Origin: JAUVPB01 sp965223695
Lineage (GTDB): Bacteria; Actinomycetota; Thermoleophilia; Gaiellales; Gaiellaceae
Assembly: GCA_965223695.1 (NCBI GenBank)
Contig: CBDCXJ010000019.1
Span: 40,800 to 104,799 of the forward strand
Length of the DNA: 64,000 nt
Reading direction: 5' to 3'
Position numbers and translations under genes: made by a program. Below are positions 50,163 to 59,890 of the stretch, one piece after another. Below the pieces are notes generated by a model. That model saw nothing but the letters and a program-made list of their open reading frames with translations, was not told the DNA's origin and made no database searches. Each line of letters starts with the position of its first letter. Within the stretch, counting starts at the first letter, position 1.

Positions 50163-51875
50163 CTAGGTGCGACCCGCGAACAACGCTTCGATCGCCTCGG
50201 CGTGTCGCTCGTGAATCACCTTCCGCCGGAGCTTCAGCGACGAGGTGAGCTCGCCTTCCTCAATTGAGAACTCGTCGGGGAGCAGCGCGAACTTGCGCAC
50301 GCGCTCGGCATCGCCGAGGGTCGCGTTCGCCTCGTCCAGCGCAGCGCGCGCGAGCTCATCGGGGCTCCGGCCGGTCTTCTCGACCATCTCCTCGTCGAGC
50401 ACGAGCAGCGCACCGACGAACGGTCGGTCGTCGCCGATCGCGATCGCCTGCGAGACGAACGGCGAGCTGCAGAGCGCGTTCTCGACGCGCTGCGGCGCCA
50501 CGTTCTTGCCCGCGGCCGTGACCATGATCTCCTTCTTGCGCTCGACCAGGGTGATGATCCCGTCGTCGATCGTGCCGAGATCTCCCGTTCGCAGCCAGCC
50601 GTCGTCGGTGAAGACCTCCGCGGTCGCGTCCTCATCGCCTTCGTAGCCGGCGAAGACGCTCGCTCCGCGGACGAGCACCTCACCGTCGACGTCAAGCCTG
50701 GCGTCGAGACCGTTGAGCGGCGGACCGACCGAGCCGATCCGGTGCTTGCCGGGCACCCCGACGCTGACGACTCCGGTGCACTCGGTCATGCCATAGCCCT
50801 CGACCAAATCGATGCCCAGCGAGTCGAAGAAGCCTCCCACCTTCGGAGGCAGCGCGGCGCCGCCCGAGACGGCGACCCGCACCCGGCCGCCGAGGCGGGC
50901 GCGGATCTTGCTCAGCACGAGGCGGTCGGCAAGCGCGAGCTGAGCTTTGAGAATCGGCCCGGGCCGGTCCCCACTCTGGCGCAGCTCGCTTGCGCGACGG
51001 GCCCGCTCGAGCGCGAACAGGCCGATCGCGCGACGCGGACCCGGGCTGCTCTCGATGCTGGCGACGACGGCGGCGTGCACCTTCTCGAGTAGCCGCGGCA
51101 CGGTCGGGAGGATCTGCGGTTGCGTCGCCTGCGCCGCGTGGGCTACGCGTGCGACATCGGGGCAGAAGGCAAGCGTGAGGCCCGCGCCGGCGGCCATCCA
51201 CTCGACGATGCGCCCGTAGACGTGCGCGAGCGGCAGGAACATCAGCGCGACTTCGCCAGCACGAAGCAGGTCGGGGACGTCGAGGATCATCTGCACGGCC
51301 GCGACGATGTTGGCGTGCGTGATCGTGCACCCCTTGGGCACGCCGGTGGTTCCAGAGGTGTAGACGATCGTCGCGAGGTCGCCGGGCTCGATTGTCGCGG
51401 GCACATGCGCGGCGGCTTCCGAGCCCGCAGCCGACCGGCCCGCTTCCACAAGCTCGTCGAAGCCTCCCCCTTCCACTACGACGCGGTGCTCGAGATCGGG
51501 CAGCCGCTCTCGCAACGCGTCGACGCGCTCCAGGTCGGACTCTTGCTCGCAGACGATGGCCTTCGCGCGGGAGTGCGCCAGGATGTGTGCGACGTCGTCG
51601 GTCGAGCTCGTCGGGTACACCGGTACGACCACCGCGCCGAGCCCGAGGAGCGCCCAGTCGCTGAGGGTCCACTCGAGGGTCGGGCGCCCGAGAATCGCGA
51701 CGCGATCGCCTTTCTCGATGCCCAGAGAGGCGAAGCCGGCGGCCGCCGCCGTTACGAGCTCGTCGGCCTCGGCAAACGTGATCGGCGTCCACTCGCTCTC
51801 GCGCTGGAACAGGAACGCCTGCTCACCTGACCAGCGACCGACGGCGCGCTGCCAGACGTCGGGTGCTGTCCACAC
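50163..51875 (-). CDS. Long-chain fatty acid-CoA ligase (AMP-forming)
   Basis: This 570-aa ANL-superfamily enzyme, FadD15-like, has the AMP-binding P-loop IVYTSGTTGVPKGCTITH, LVEGYGMTECTGVVSVG (A5), WLRTGDLGTIDDG (A7) and the C-terminal lysine region GELTSSLKLRRKVI. It activates fatty acids to acyl-CoA via acyl-adenylates. Start ATG 51875. Its end is 65 bases from the convergent SMP-30 gene. Confidence 0.92.
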   Translation of the reverse strand: MWTAPDVWQRAVGRWSGEQAFLFQRESEWTPITFAEADELVTAAAAGFASLGIEKGDRVAILGRPTLEWTLSDWALLGLGAVVVPVYPTSSTDDVAHILAHSRAKAIVCEQESDLERVDALRERLPDLEHRVVVEGGGFDELVEAGRSAAGSEAAAHVPATIEPGDLATIVYTSGTTGVPKGCTITHANIVAAVQMILDVPDLLRAGEVALMFLPLAHVYGRIVEWMAAGAGLTLAFCPDVARVAHAAQATQPQILPTVPRLLEKVHAAVVASIESSPGPRRAIGLFALERARRASELRQSGDRPGPILKAQLALADRLVLSKIRARLGGRVRVAVSGGAALPPKVGGFFDSLGIDLVEGYGMTECTGVVSVGVPGKHRIGSVGPPLNGLDARLDVDGEVLVRGASVFAGYEGDEDATAEVFTDDGWLRTGDLGTIDDGIITLVERKKEIMVTAAGKNVAPQRVENALCSSPFVSQAIAIGDDRPFVGALLVLDEEMVEKTGRSPDELARAALDEANATLGDAERVRKFALLPDEFSIEEGELTSSLKLRRKVIHERHAEAIEALFAGRT

Positions 51876-51937
51876 GCCGCGACCGTACCACGGCGGGCTC
51901 GCCCGTCTACGATGCCCTTCCCGACCGAGGAGGCGAG

Positions 51938-52234
51938 ATGACTGTCTACGCGATCGCCCAGAGCACGATCGTGGATCACGAGGCGATGCAGGAGTACCTG
52001 GACCGGGTCGGCGCGACCGTCCCCGACGGTGTGAGCCTGATCGCCGAGGACGACGCGCCCGAGGTCATCGAGGGCGATGGACCGGCGCTACGAACCGTGA
52101 TCGTCGAGTTCCCTGATCGCGACGTGTTCGACAGCTGGTACCAGTCGGACGAGTACCAGGAGCTGGCCGAGCTACGGATGGGCGCGGCGCCCGGAACGTT
52201 CATCCTTGTGGAGGGCGTCACGCCGGACGCATAG
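51938..52234 (+). CDS. DUF1330 family protein (98 aa)
   Basis: ATG 51938 has GAGGAGGCG upstream. The sequence fits the DUF1330 ferredoxin-like fold: VYAIAQSTIVDHEAMQEYLD, TVIVEFPDRDVFDSWYQSDE and EYQELAELRMGAAPGTFILV. These small dimeric proteins are of unknown function. It precedes adenosine deaminase by 19 bases and is probably co-transcribed. Confidence 0.88.
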   Translation: MTVYAIAQSTIVDHEAMQEYLDRVGATVPDGVSLIAEDDAPEVIEGDGPALRTVIVEFPDRDVFDSWYQSDEYQELAELRMGAAPGTFILVEGVTPDA

Positions 52235-52253
52235 CGGCGGCTACCCTCAATGC

Positions 52254-53387
52254 ATGGGGTCGCTGTCGATCGATCAGCTGCGGCTGGCCCCGAAAGTCCT
52301 GCTCCATGACCACCTCGACGGGGGCTTGCGCCCCGCCACGGTCATCGAGCTCGCGGCCGACTGCGGCCATCAGCTCCCGACGGCCGACGCGGGCGAGCTC
52401 GCCGCCTGGTTCCATCGCGGCGCAGATCGTCGCGATCTCGTGCTCTATCTGGAGCCGTTCGCGCACACCGTTACCGTGCTGCAAAGCGCCGAGGCGCTCA
52501 CGAGAGTCGCGCGCGAATGCGTCGAGGATCTCGCGGCGGACGGCGTGGTCTACGCCGAGATTCGCTTCGCGCCCGAGCTGCACCTCGAACAGGGTCTGAC
52601 GCTCGACGAGGTCGTCGAGGCCGTCCTCGCCGGCATTCGCGAGGCCGCGCAGACGGCGCGCACGCCGGCCGAGGACCCGATCGCTGTCGGCCTGCTCTGT
52701 ACCGCGATGCGAACGGCCGCGCGCGGCGACGACATCGCCGAGCTAGCTATCCGCCACCGAGACGAGGGCGTTGTCGGTTTTGACATCGCCGGCGCCGAGG
52801 CGGGCTACCCGCCAACCCGTCACCTCTCAGCGTTCGAGCTGATCCAGCGGGCGAACATGCACGTCACGATTCACGCTGGAGAGGCGTTCGGCCTTCCGTC
52901 GATCTGGGAGGCGCTGCAGCTGTGCGGCGCCGCGCGGCTGGGCCACGGCGTTCGGATCGTCGACGACATCACCGAGCGTGCCGACGGGACGCACGAGCTT
53001 GGGCGGCTCGCCTCCTTCGTACGCGACCGGCGCGTGCCGCTCGAGATGTGCCCGACGTCAAACGTGCACGTCGGCGCGGCGCCGAGCCTCGAGGAGCATC
53101 CGATCGGCGTGCTGCGCCAGCTGCGCTTCCGCGTGACGGTCAACACCGACAATCGACTGATGTCGAACACCAGCATGTCAAACGAGTTCGCGGTGCTGAA
53201 CGAAACCTTCGGCTTCGGTCTCAGCGATGTCGAGTGGCTGACGATCAACGCGCTGAAATCTGCGTTCTGGCCCTTCGACGACCGGCTGCGGATCATCAAC
53301 ACGATCATCAAACCCGGGTTCGCGTCGCTGCGCGACCAGCTCGGGCTACCGCCGCGGCGTAGTGACGCGCTGTTGGCGCCCCGCTAG
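52254..53387 (+). CDS. add: Adenosine deaminase
   Basis: The 377-aa protein has all zinc and active-site blocks: KVLLHDHLDGGLRP (HxH), VTIHAGEAFGLPS (His and catalytic Glu), AARLGHGVRIVDD (His) and TVNTDNRLMSNTSMSNEF (Asp-Asp site; the usual NTDDP is NTDNR, so the second aspartate is Asn). It converts adenosine to inosine in purine salvage. The D-to-N change resembles some adenosine deaminase-like groups and may alter specificity. Confidence 0.88.
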   Translation: MGSLSIDQLRLAPKVLLHDHLDGGLRPATVIELAADCGHQLPTADAGELAAWFHRGADRRDLVLYLEPFAHTVTVLQSAEALTRVARECVEDLAADGVVYAEIRFAPELHLEQGLTLDEVVEAVLAGIREAAQTARTPAEDPIAVGLLCTAMRTAARGDDIAELAIRHRDEGVVGFDIAGAEAGYPPTRHLSAFELIQRANMHVTIHAGEAFGLPSIWEALQLCGAARLGHGVRIVDDITERADGTHELGRLASFVRDRRVPLEMCPTSNVHVGAAPSLEEHPIGVLRQLRFRVTVNTDNRLMSNTSMSNEFAVLNETFGFGLSDVEWLTINALKSAFWPFDDRLRIINTIIKPGFASLRDQLGLPPRRSDALLAPR

Positions 53388-53420
53388 CTGCGCGCCGCCG
53401 GCTGACGTAGAAAGGGCCAC

Positions 53421-53834
53421 ATGCTGCGCGAGGCGAGCATCTCGGAGATCACGAGCAAGCAGATTCCCAAGGAGAAGCGCGTGCTCGTCAACCGCGGGCG
53501 GGGGAACGACGAGCTTGCTCCGAATGACGAGCTCTTTGCCGACTTCAACGCCCGTAAGTCAGCGCTTGAGAAGGAGCTCGGGAAGGGCAGCGCCGGGGCA
53601 CACAACACAGCGTTCGTCGAGGCAGGCTACGCCGAGCGCTTCCGCTCACAGATCGAAGCCGACCCCGCGGCGCTGGCGAAGCTCGAGGACGTCGCCCGCC
53701 GCGCTCAGGCGGGCGATCTGTACCTGGTGTGCTACGAGGGCGTCACAAAAGCGTGCCACAGGCGTGTCCTGATGCGCATCGCCGAGCAAAGATTCGGCGC
53801 TCAGATCTCGCTCGAGGGAATCGAGCCCGTCTAG
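53421..53834 (+). CDS. DUF488 family protein
   Basis: The 137-aa protein ends with the family signature DLYLVCYEGVTKACHRRVLM, whose C-x-E and C-H-R residues are diagnostic. ATG follows AAAGGG. DUF488 proteins are predicted cytoplasmic and uncharacterised, with a possible DNA or nucleotide link. It follows adenosine deaminase by 33 bases on the same strand. Confidence 0.85.
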   Translation: MLREASISEITSKQIPKEKRVLVNRGRGNDELAPNDELFADFNARKSALEKELGKGSAGAHNTAFVEAGYAERFRSQIEADPAALAKLEDVARRAQAGDLYLVCYEGVTKACHRRVLMRIAEQRFGAQISLEGIEPV

Positions 53835-53870
53835 CACGCCTTCAATGACGCGTGCGAAGAAGCGCGCCGG

Positions 53871-54248
53871 CTAGCTGGAGGCCGAACTGGGAGCGTCCCC
53901 GCCGCGGCCAGCGCCGGGCGCAGGCGAGGGCGGGTCCGGCGGAACGGAGCTACGAGGATCGTCGCCGTCACCGGGTTGCGTCGCCTGATCGGGGTCGCCG
54001 ATAGCGTCGATGTCCTCAAGCTCCTCGAACTCATCCATCGTCGTGACGTCGACGCTATCGCGCACGGCCTCGATGGGCTCCATGAGCTCCCTGCGAGTCG
54101 AGCCCACCGTCTCGTTGAACTCCCGCACGCCGCGCCCGAGCGAACGCGCCATCGACGGCACCTTGCTCGAGCCGAACAGTGCCATCAACACCGCGAGCAG
54201 GATCATGATCTCCCAGACCCCGACGCTGCTGAAGATTGCGAGCAGCAT
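53871..54248 (-). CDS. tatA: TatA/TatB-type twin-arginine translocase subunit
   Basis: Start ATG 54248 (MLLAIFSSVGVWEIMILLAV) gives 125 aa. One N-terminal membrane helix is followed by the hinge FGSSKVPSMARSLGRGVREF (family FGxxKLPxxaRxlG) and an amphipathic helix to about 60, then an acidic/Pro-rich tail. It forms part of the Tat pore for folded proteins. No tatC adjoins. It is divergent from the Wzt-like gene by about 107 bases. The length lies between TatA and TatB. Confidence 0.85.
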   Translation of the reverse strand: MLLAIFSSVGVWEIMILLAVLMALFGSSKVPSMARSLGRGVREFNETVGSTRRELMEPIEAVRDSVDVTTMDEFEELEDIDAIGDPDQATQPGDGDDPRSSVPPDPPSPAPGAGRGGDAPSSASS

Positions 54249-54355
54249 GGTCTGACCGTACCAGTGTCGCTTCGAGAAGTCCTCACGCTCCGGCAAGGGC
54301 TCGGCGACCGGCGCCGCGAGCCGGAGCCAGCCGGCCCCGCTGCTAGCGTGACTGC

Positions 54356-56344
54356 GTGGCCAGCGCGCCAGCCGTCGCTGCGGTCGAGGTGCCGGGGGAG
54401 ACAGCGGCGCCCGACCAGGCCCCACGTGATGTGGCGGTCCGGTTCACCGACGTCTCGAAGGCCTTTCGAATCCCGGTCGACCGTGCCTACACGCTGGAGG
54501 AGCGGGTGCTGCGCCCGCGCAGCTCGCGGCAGGCACACGATCTCGAGGCGCTCAAGGACATCTCGTTCGAGATCTACGAGGGTGAGTTCTTCGGCGTGAT
54601 CGGACGGAACGGCTCGGGCAAGAGCACGCTGCTGAAATGCCTCGCCGGGATCTACCAGCCATCGAGCGGGAAGATCGAGATCGCCGGGCGGATCTCGCCG
54701 TTTCTCGAGCTCGGCGTCGGGTTCAGCCCCGAGCTCACTGCACGCGAGAACGTGGTCCTGAACGCCTCGCTGATCGGTATCTCGCCGAAGAAGGCCCGAG
54801 CGAGCTTCGACGACATCATCGCGTTCGCCGAGCTGGAGGAGTTCGTCGACCTGAAGTACAAGAACTACTCCTCGGGTATGGCGATGCGACTCGCCTTTGC
54901 CTCGGCTATCCAGGCGGAAGCCGACATCCTGCTGATCGACGAGGCCCTCGCGGTCGGCGATGACCCGTTCAAGGAGAAGTGCTACGAGCGCTTCGACGAG
55001 ATGAAAGCTCAGGGCCGGACGATCGTGTTCGTTACCCACGCGCTCTCGCTCGTGAACCGCTTCTGTGACCGGGCGCTGCTACTCGACAAGGGTGACGCGA
55101 TCGACCTCGACGAGTCGAGACCGGTCGTCGCGCTCTATCAACAGCGCAACCGAGAGCTGGCGGAAGCCGCCGAGGCCGCGGCACGTGCCGCGGAGGCCCA
55201 AGCTGCCGAGGCCGACGCCAGCGGCGAGGGCCAAGGCGCATCACGCCCGGACGCGGATGCGGCTCCCAGCAACGGAGCCGTCACCGAACTCCCCATCAAG
55301 GCCGAGCCGCCTCAGCTCGCACCCGTGCCAGCGCCTGAGGATGCGGAAGAGCCGGCCGTCGAACCCGAACCCGAGCCAGAAGCTGACGGGTCGACCGAAG
55401 CGGAGCCTGAGGCGGTCGTGACGACCGAACCCGAGGCCGGAGTCGACCCGTCGACGCCGCCAGAGCCAGAGCCAGAGCCTGCGGCGCCGCCGGAGCCCGA
55501 ACCGGAGCCAGAGCCCGAACCGCCGCCCAGCACTGTCGAGCCGCCACCCACTCTCCCCCATGTCGAGTTCGACGAACCGCCAACGGAACCCGTCACCGCA
55601 GCCGCCCATGACCCCGAGCTCGCGCCGCCGGCCGCCGAGCCCGAATCAGCCCTGCCCCTCATCGGCGCAGCGACGATCAGTGCCCTTTGGCTCGAGGACG
55701 GCCGCGGCGCCGCACCGCAACCCGTTTCCCACGCGCTCGACAACCCGAGGCTCCACGTTCGCGTGTCGTTCCCCGACGCGGTGCAAGAGCCCGTGTTCGG
55801 CGCCATCGTCAAGGGCGCCACCGGAGAGCCGGTTCTCGTCGAGCACTCGCTCCGCGACGACCTAAAGCCAAGCGCGCCACAGCGCGACCCCGATGGCCCT
55901 TACAGCGTGCGCTTCTACGTCCACGCCGGCCACCTGCTGTATGTCGCCTCGGTCACGATCGCCGAGCCGAGCGGTACGCGTGATCAGGCCTGGCCTGACG
56001 ACGACGCGCTTGCGTTCTCCGTTTGGGGGATGAAGCTGCGCAGCGGCTGGGGTCGTGACCTGCCCATGTTCGGCATCCCAGGCACCCCGCCGTCCGCTTC
56101 GCTCGCGCTTGGTGGTCCGGGCGTTCCGACGCTCGGGGACGCGTGGTTACAGGCCCCCGACGGCAGTCGCGACGGCTTCTTCTACGCCGGCCATCGATCT
56201 CGGCTGTGCACTCATGTCACGCTGCCCGGCGACGAGGTCGCGGGCACGCACGCCGACAAGCCTCCTGAGCCCGAGTACGCGATCAATCTGTACGCGTACA
56301 CCGACACGGGCCACTACTCAACGACGGTCGCCGTCAGCGTCTGA
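54356..56344 (+). CDS. Wzt-like polysaccharide ABC exporter ATPase with long PE-rich linker
   Basis: Residues 25-265 are the ABC ATPase: VIGRNGSGKSTLLKCLAGIY (Walker A), NYSSGMAMRLAFASA (signature, near 172), ADILLIDEALAVGDDPFKEK (Walker B) and FVTHALSLVNRFCD. Residues 265-430 are Ala, Glu and Pro-rich with PEPEPE runs, predicted disordered. From 430 a beta-rich domain (SALWLEDGRGAAPQPVSHAL to AINLYAYTDTGHYSTTVAVS) resembles the carbohydrate-binding C-terminal domain of Wzt. It should energise export of an O-antigen or teichoic acid-like glycan. Its likely permease lies about 6 kb downstream at 62199. GTG start. Confidence 0.85.
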   Translation: MASAPAVAAVEVPGETAAPDQAPRDVAVRFTDVSKAFRIPVDRAYTLEERVLRPRSSRQAHDLEALKDISFEIYEGEFFGVIGRNGSGKSTLLKCLAGIYQPSSGKIEIAGRISPFLELGVGFSPELTARENVVLNASLIGISPKKARASFDDIIAFAELEEFVDLKYKNYSSGMAMRLAFASAIQAEADILLIDEALAVGDDPFKEKCYERFDEMKAQGRTIVFVTHALSLVNRFCDRALLLDKGDAIDLDESRPVVALYQQRNRELAEAAEAAARAAEAQAAEADASGEGQGASRPDADAAPSNGAVTELPIKAEPPQLAPVPAPEDAEEPAVEPEPEPEADGSTEAEPEAVVTTEPEAGVDPSTPPEPEPEPAAPPEPEPEPEPEPPPSTVEPPPTLPHVEFDEPPTEPVTAAAHDPELAPPAAEPESALPLIGAATISALWLEDGRGAAPQPVSHALDNPRLHVRVSFPDAVQEPVFGAIVKGATGEPVLVEHSLRDDLKPSAPQRDPDGPYSVRFYVHAGHLLYVASVTIAEPSGTRDQAWPDDDALAFSVWGMKLRSGWGRDLPMFGIPGTPPSASLALGGPGVPTLGDAWLQAPDGSRDGFFYAGHRSRLCTHVTLPGDEVAGTHADKPPEPEYAINLYAYTDTGHYSTTVAVSV

Positions 56345-56393
56345 CGGCCCGGCCGAGGCCGAACGGCCGCCGCCAACCGACGACCGTCGCCCG

Positions 56394-58377
56394 CTACTGC
56401 GACCCGATCTCGGCGGCAAGCAGCTGAACCCGGCGGCTGAACGGGTCGAGCTCGAGCGCCCGAGCGATCGCCTCGCCCGCCTCAGCGCGCCGCCCCTCGT
56501 CGAACTCGAACGCCGCCAGCGCCAGCCAGGTGTCGGAGTTCTTCGGCTGGCGCTCGGTCGCCTTGACGTATGCGCTTCGAGCCTCGTCCGGCCGCCCGAG
56601 CACGAACTGCGCATCGGCCTCGGCAAACAGGGGAGCGACGGCATGCGGGTTGAGGCGTCCGGCACGCCGCGCGTCGTCGAGCGCAGGCTCCGGATCGCTC
56701 AGGACGCGCTCGGCAGCCCGCGTGACGTCGCGGGCCGCAAGCGGCGGCAGGATGAGCGAGACAACGCACAGGCCCGCGAGCGCGAAGGCGGGTAACGCCG
56801 GCATGCCGCGCCCGTAGCCGACATCCTGCGCGCGCCCGGTTCCGAGTAACACGCCGAGCCCGAGAAACACGGGGCCGCTCACGGCAACGAAATCCCAGTC
56901 GACCTCGACGACGGAGTGCACCGCGTAGATGACGGCGCAGAGGAAGATCGCCAACGCGGCAACGTGATCGGCCGCGCCGACGCGACGCACGGCCACGCCA
57001 GCCGCGATCAGCAGCACGAGCGCACCGGTCACGAACAGCGCGAACCCGATCACACCGGTCTCTGCCAGGAACTGCAGCGGAACATTGTGCGGCTCGAGCA
57101 CGTTCAGCTCGTCGCTTCTGTAGATCCGGTGAACGACGGGAAAGCTGCCTGCGCCGGTGCCGAGAACCGGCTCGTCGCGGAACGCCCCGCCCGGCCTCGC
57201 GCCACCAATCGAGGCGCGCATTCAGGCTCGCGCTCGTCAGCCGGCTGGCGTCATCCGAGATCAGGACGTCGCTCGTAGCCTCGTCGATCTTTTCGTCGAC
57301 CCAGGTGACCGGGTTCCCCACGCGCGCGACGAACGCCAGCGCGAGCACGACGACAACGAGCCCGACGAGGACGCCGGCGCCGATATTGAGCCGCCGGCGA
57401 AGTACGTCGCGGATCGGCCAGTTTCGCTCGACCGCCGCGAGGAAGAAGGCGGCGGCGACGGCCGCGATGAACCCGACCGCGAGGTAGATCCCGAGCAGTC
57501 GTCCGCCGGCGGCACGTTGAGCAAATGACTGCCCTTCCTCGGCAAGTCCCGGCCGGTCGAGCGCCCAGCGAGCGACGCCAAGTCCTGCCGGAGCGAACAG
57601 GACTAGAACGACGAGCGACTCGACGCGGCCCGGCGCGAGCGCGAGCCAGAGGACGACGCCGAGCGCGGCGACGATGATTCCCGAGCGGGAAAGCGTCAGC
57701 GCGAACGCAGGCACGAGCAGGAACAGGAACCCGACGCCGAGCGCGCGCACGACGATCGCGTTCCGGCGCGTCGTCAGCCAGAACCCGAGCGGAATGCCGA
57801 GCGCGAGCAGAACCGCAAGCAGGTTCCAGATTCCGACCGGCTCGCGCATGCGGACGCGGCGAGCGCCATCCTCGAAGAGCGAAGGATCGATCTTCCCAGC
57901 CAGCGCCCAGACGAGCGCCGCGGCGACGATCAGCGCGGCGAGCGAGGCGAACACGGTCGGGGCCCGCCGAACGAGCGCACCGAAGATCAGCCCGACGCCG
58001 AGCAGGCCGATGTAGGTGACACCCCGGTTGAAGTAGCTCCACGAGAGGTCGGGCGCAAACGACCAGAAAACGCTCAGGCCATTCCAGGCAACGAAAGCAA
58101 CCAGCAGACCAAGCCCGGCCAGCGCGAGTGTTGAGGGCACGGGCACGGGCCACAGATCGACGAAGCCGCCGGCGAGCAGCAGCGCCACGATCACGACGGC
58201 AGCGCCGCCGATCCAGGGCAGCGAGGTGTCGTCGGAGCCGCCGCCGAGCAACGCGGCCGCCGCCATGAGCGTGGCGAGCGCCGAGAACACGAGCCCGACG
58301 GCCAGATGGCGCGCCACCGTGCCAGTCGAGTCGAGGGCCTCCCCGGACAGGCTGAACCGCCGTGCGCTGACCCCCAT
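56394..58377 (-). pseudogene. O-antigen ligase/polymerase-like membrane protein with TPRs, one frameshift
   Basis: From ATG 58377 the frame gives about 11 membrane helices and the Wzy/WaaL-type loop (LTLSRSGIIVAALGVVLWLA) up to LNARLDWWREAGR near 57190. The same protein continues in another frame as AFRDEPVLGTGAGSFPVVHR, EPHNVPLQFLAETGVIGFAL and a C-terminal pair of TPR-like repeats (VLGRPDEARSAYVKATERQP) to 56394. The shift lies in a run of four C at 57185-57188; removing one restores the frame. It may be a real mutation or a sequencing error. The family ligates or polymerises surface polysaccharide units, fitting the Wzt/Wzm neighbours. Confidence 0.8.
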
Positions 58378-58420
58378 GGGGAGCGAAGCTACCAGCGAGA
58401 ACGGCGGGTACACTCGGTCG

Positions 58421-59179
58421 GTGCTGGCCCCTCTGAAAGCCCTCTGCCTCGCCCTCACCGCGGGCCTCTGCGCAGCGGTTCTCAGCGCGCCGGCGCACGG
58501 CGGCTCGAAGTGCTGGCAGGTGATCATCGAGGAGTGGTCGGACCGTGGCAGCGTCTCGACGAGCTACGACATCCAGTGCTACGAGGCCGCTGTCGCCAAC
58601 GCCCCTGACGACCTGTTGCTCTACTCGTCCTTCGAGGGCGACGTGTTCACCGCGAAGCGGCGCGCTGTGCGCAAGCAGTCGCGCGGCGGGGGGTCGTCCG
58701 GAGGCTCTGCGAGCGGCGGCGCGGATCGCGCCGAGCCGAGCGCGCCGACTCCGAGCGGCAACGACGCGAAACCCAAGAAGCAAAAGAAGAAGAACAAGGA
58801 CGGGAACGAGCCCGAGGGCGACGGTGACGCGGACGCCCAGGAGGGGCCCGACGGTGAGAACGTTCTCGGGGGAATCGTTGTCGGTGACCCGCCCGAGCCC
58901 GGAGCTGGTACCCCGGGCGAAGCGGCAGGCGGCAGCTCTGGAAGCGCGGCGGAAGCCGACTCAGCGGCTACCAGCGCGCCGCCGGCTGCGACCGGCGCTG
59001 GTGCGGAGAGCCTCGACGCCGAGGCCGCCGCCGCGACCGGGCCGATCGTCGACGGTGGCTCGATGCCGGTCGCGCTGATCGCGCTCGTGGTTTTGGCCGC
59101 GCTCCTGGCGCTTGCCGGCGGAACGGCTCTGCTGTTGGGACGACGCGAACCGCCCGCGCAGCCAGATCCGCAGCCCTAG
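58421..59179 (+). CDS. Secreted/anchored protein with disordered middle and C-terminal TM
   Basis: Start GTG 58421 begins a signal peptide (APLKALCLALTAGLCAAVLS), then a short conserved N-terminal domain with two cysteines (KCWQVIIEEWSDRGSV, SYDIQCYEAAVANAPDDLLL). Residues 85-215 are Gly/Ser/Ala/Pro-rich and charged (KPKKQKKKNKDG). A C-terminal membrane helix (MPVALIALVVLAALLALAGG) and basic end follow, so both ends may anchor it in the envelope. The N-terminal domain is unassigned. It is divergent from the O-antigen-type gene with only 43 bases between starts. Confidence 0.7.
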   Translation: MLAPLKALCLALTAGLCAAVLSAPAHGGSKCWQVIIEEWSDRGSVSTSYDIQCYEAAVANAPDDLLLYSSFEGDVFTAKRRAVRKQSRGGGSSGGSASGGADRAEPSAPTPSGNDAKPKKQKKKNKDGNEPEGDGDADAQEGPDGENVLGGIVVGDPPEPGAGTPGEAAGGSSGSAAEADSAATSAPPAATGAGAESLDAEAAAATGPIVDGGSMPVALIALVVLAALLALAGGTALLLGRREPPAQPDPQP

Positions 59180-59191
59180 GCCCTGGTCTTG

Positions 59192-59821
59192 CTACGCGTC
59201 GGGCGCGTTCCGCGCCGCAGCGACGAGCGTGTCCTGCAACTCGGCCACGGTGTCGCCCGACTCCCCCCGCGCGTCGAGCATCGTGAGGGCCCGGTCGACG
59301 AAGTCCCTGTATTCCTCCCGGATACCCCGGGCCAGGATCTGAAGCTGTGCGACATCATTCTCGGCCTCTTCCCGGTCGAGATCGGCCTCGGCGATGACGT
59401 CTCGGGCCCGGGCGCGCGCGTTGTCGAGGATCTCCTCGGCCTCGCGGCGGGCCGTGACGCGCCTCGCGTCAGCCTCCGTCTCGGCCTGAGCGACGACGTC
59501 GCGCGCAGTCGTGTGTGCCGAGACGAGCGCCTCTTGCACCATCGGCTGCTCGAGGCGTAGTTGAGCTAGCTCGCTGCTGAGCCGCTCGCCCTGGGCGAGC
59601 AGATCGTCGCGCTGCACTTGCAGATCGGCGTAGCTGTGCCTCGCGCGCTCGCACAGCGCCTCGACGAGGTCACTGTCGTACCCACGACGCCCGCGCTCGG
59701 GCAGGGCCCAGTCAGGCGTTGGGATCGGCCGCGTGTGTTCTGCGGCACTTGCGTGACGTTCTCCGGCGGAGATTCTTCCTCCAAACCGGGGCGTACGGCC
59801 GCACCATCGTACGCCGCTCAT
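59192..59821 (-). CDS. DivIVA-like coiled-coil protein
   Basis: From about residue 48 (YDSDLVEALCERARHSYADL) the protein is one long coiled coil rich in Ala, Arg and Glu, with heptads and the segments VTARREAEEILDNARARARD and AEADLDREEAENDVAQLQIL. That is typical of DivIVA/Wag31-type scaffolds. The first 45 residues are basic and low complexity and may be outside the true gene. It is predicted cytoplasmic and polar. The convergent neighbour ends 12 bases away. Confidence 0.7.
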   Translation of the reverse strand: MSGVRWCGRTPRFGGRISAGERHASAAEHTRPIPTPDWALPERGRRGYDSDLVEALCERARHSYADLQVQRDDLLAQGERLSSELAQLRLEQPMVQEALVSAHTTARDVVAQAETEADARRVTARREAEEILDNARARARDVIAEADLDREEAENDVAQLQILARGIREEYRDFVDRALTMLDARGESGDTVAELQDTLVAAARNAPDA

Positions 59822-59890
59822 CGCAGCGTTTCAACCCGGCTCGCACCCTACAGAGCCGCAACAGAAGGATCGACTTGAGTTGACCGGAAC

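Noticed and set aside
53421..54425. TatA start at 54425
   Set aside because: The 59-residue extension is Pro/Arg-rich and antisense to the Wzt-like gene; Tat subunits begin with the membrane helix, so ATG 54248 is used.
57251..58783. 510-codon minus-strand frame
   Set aside because: Alternate frame of the O-antigen ligase-type gene; no hydrophobic helices where they should be.
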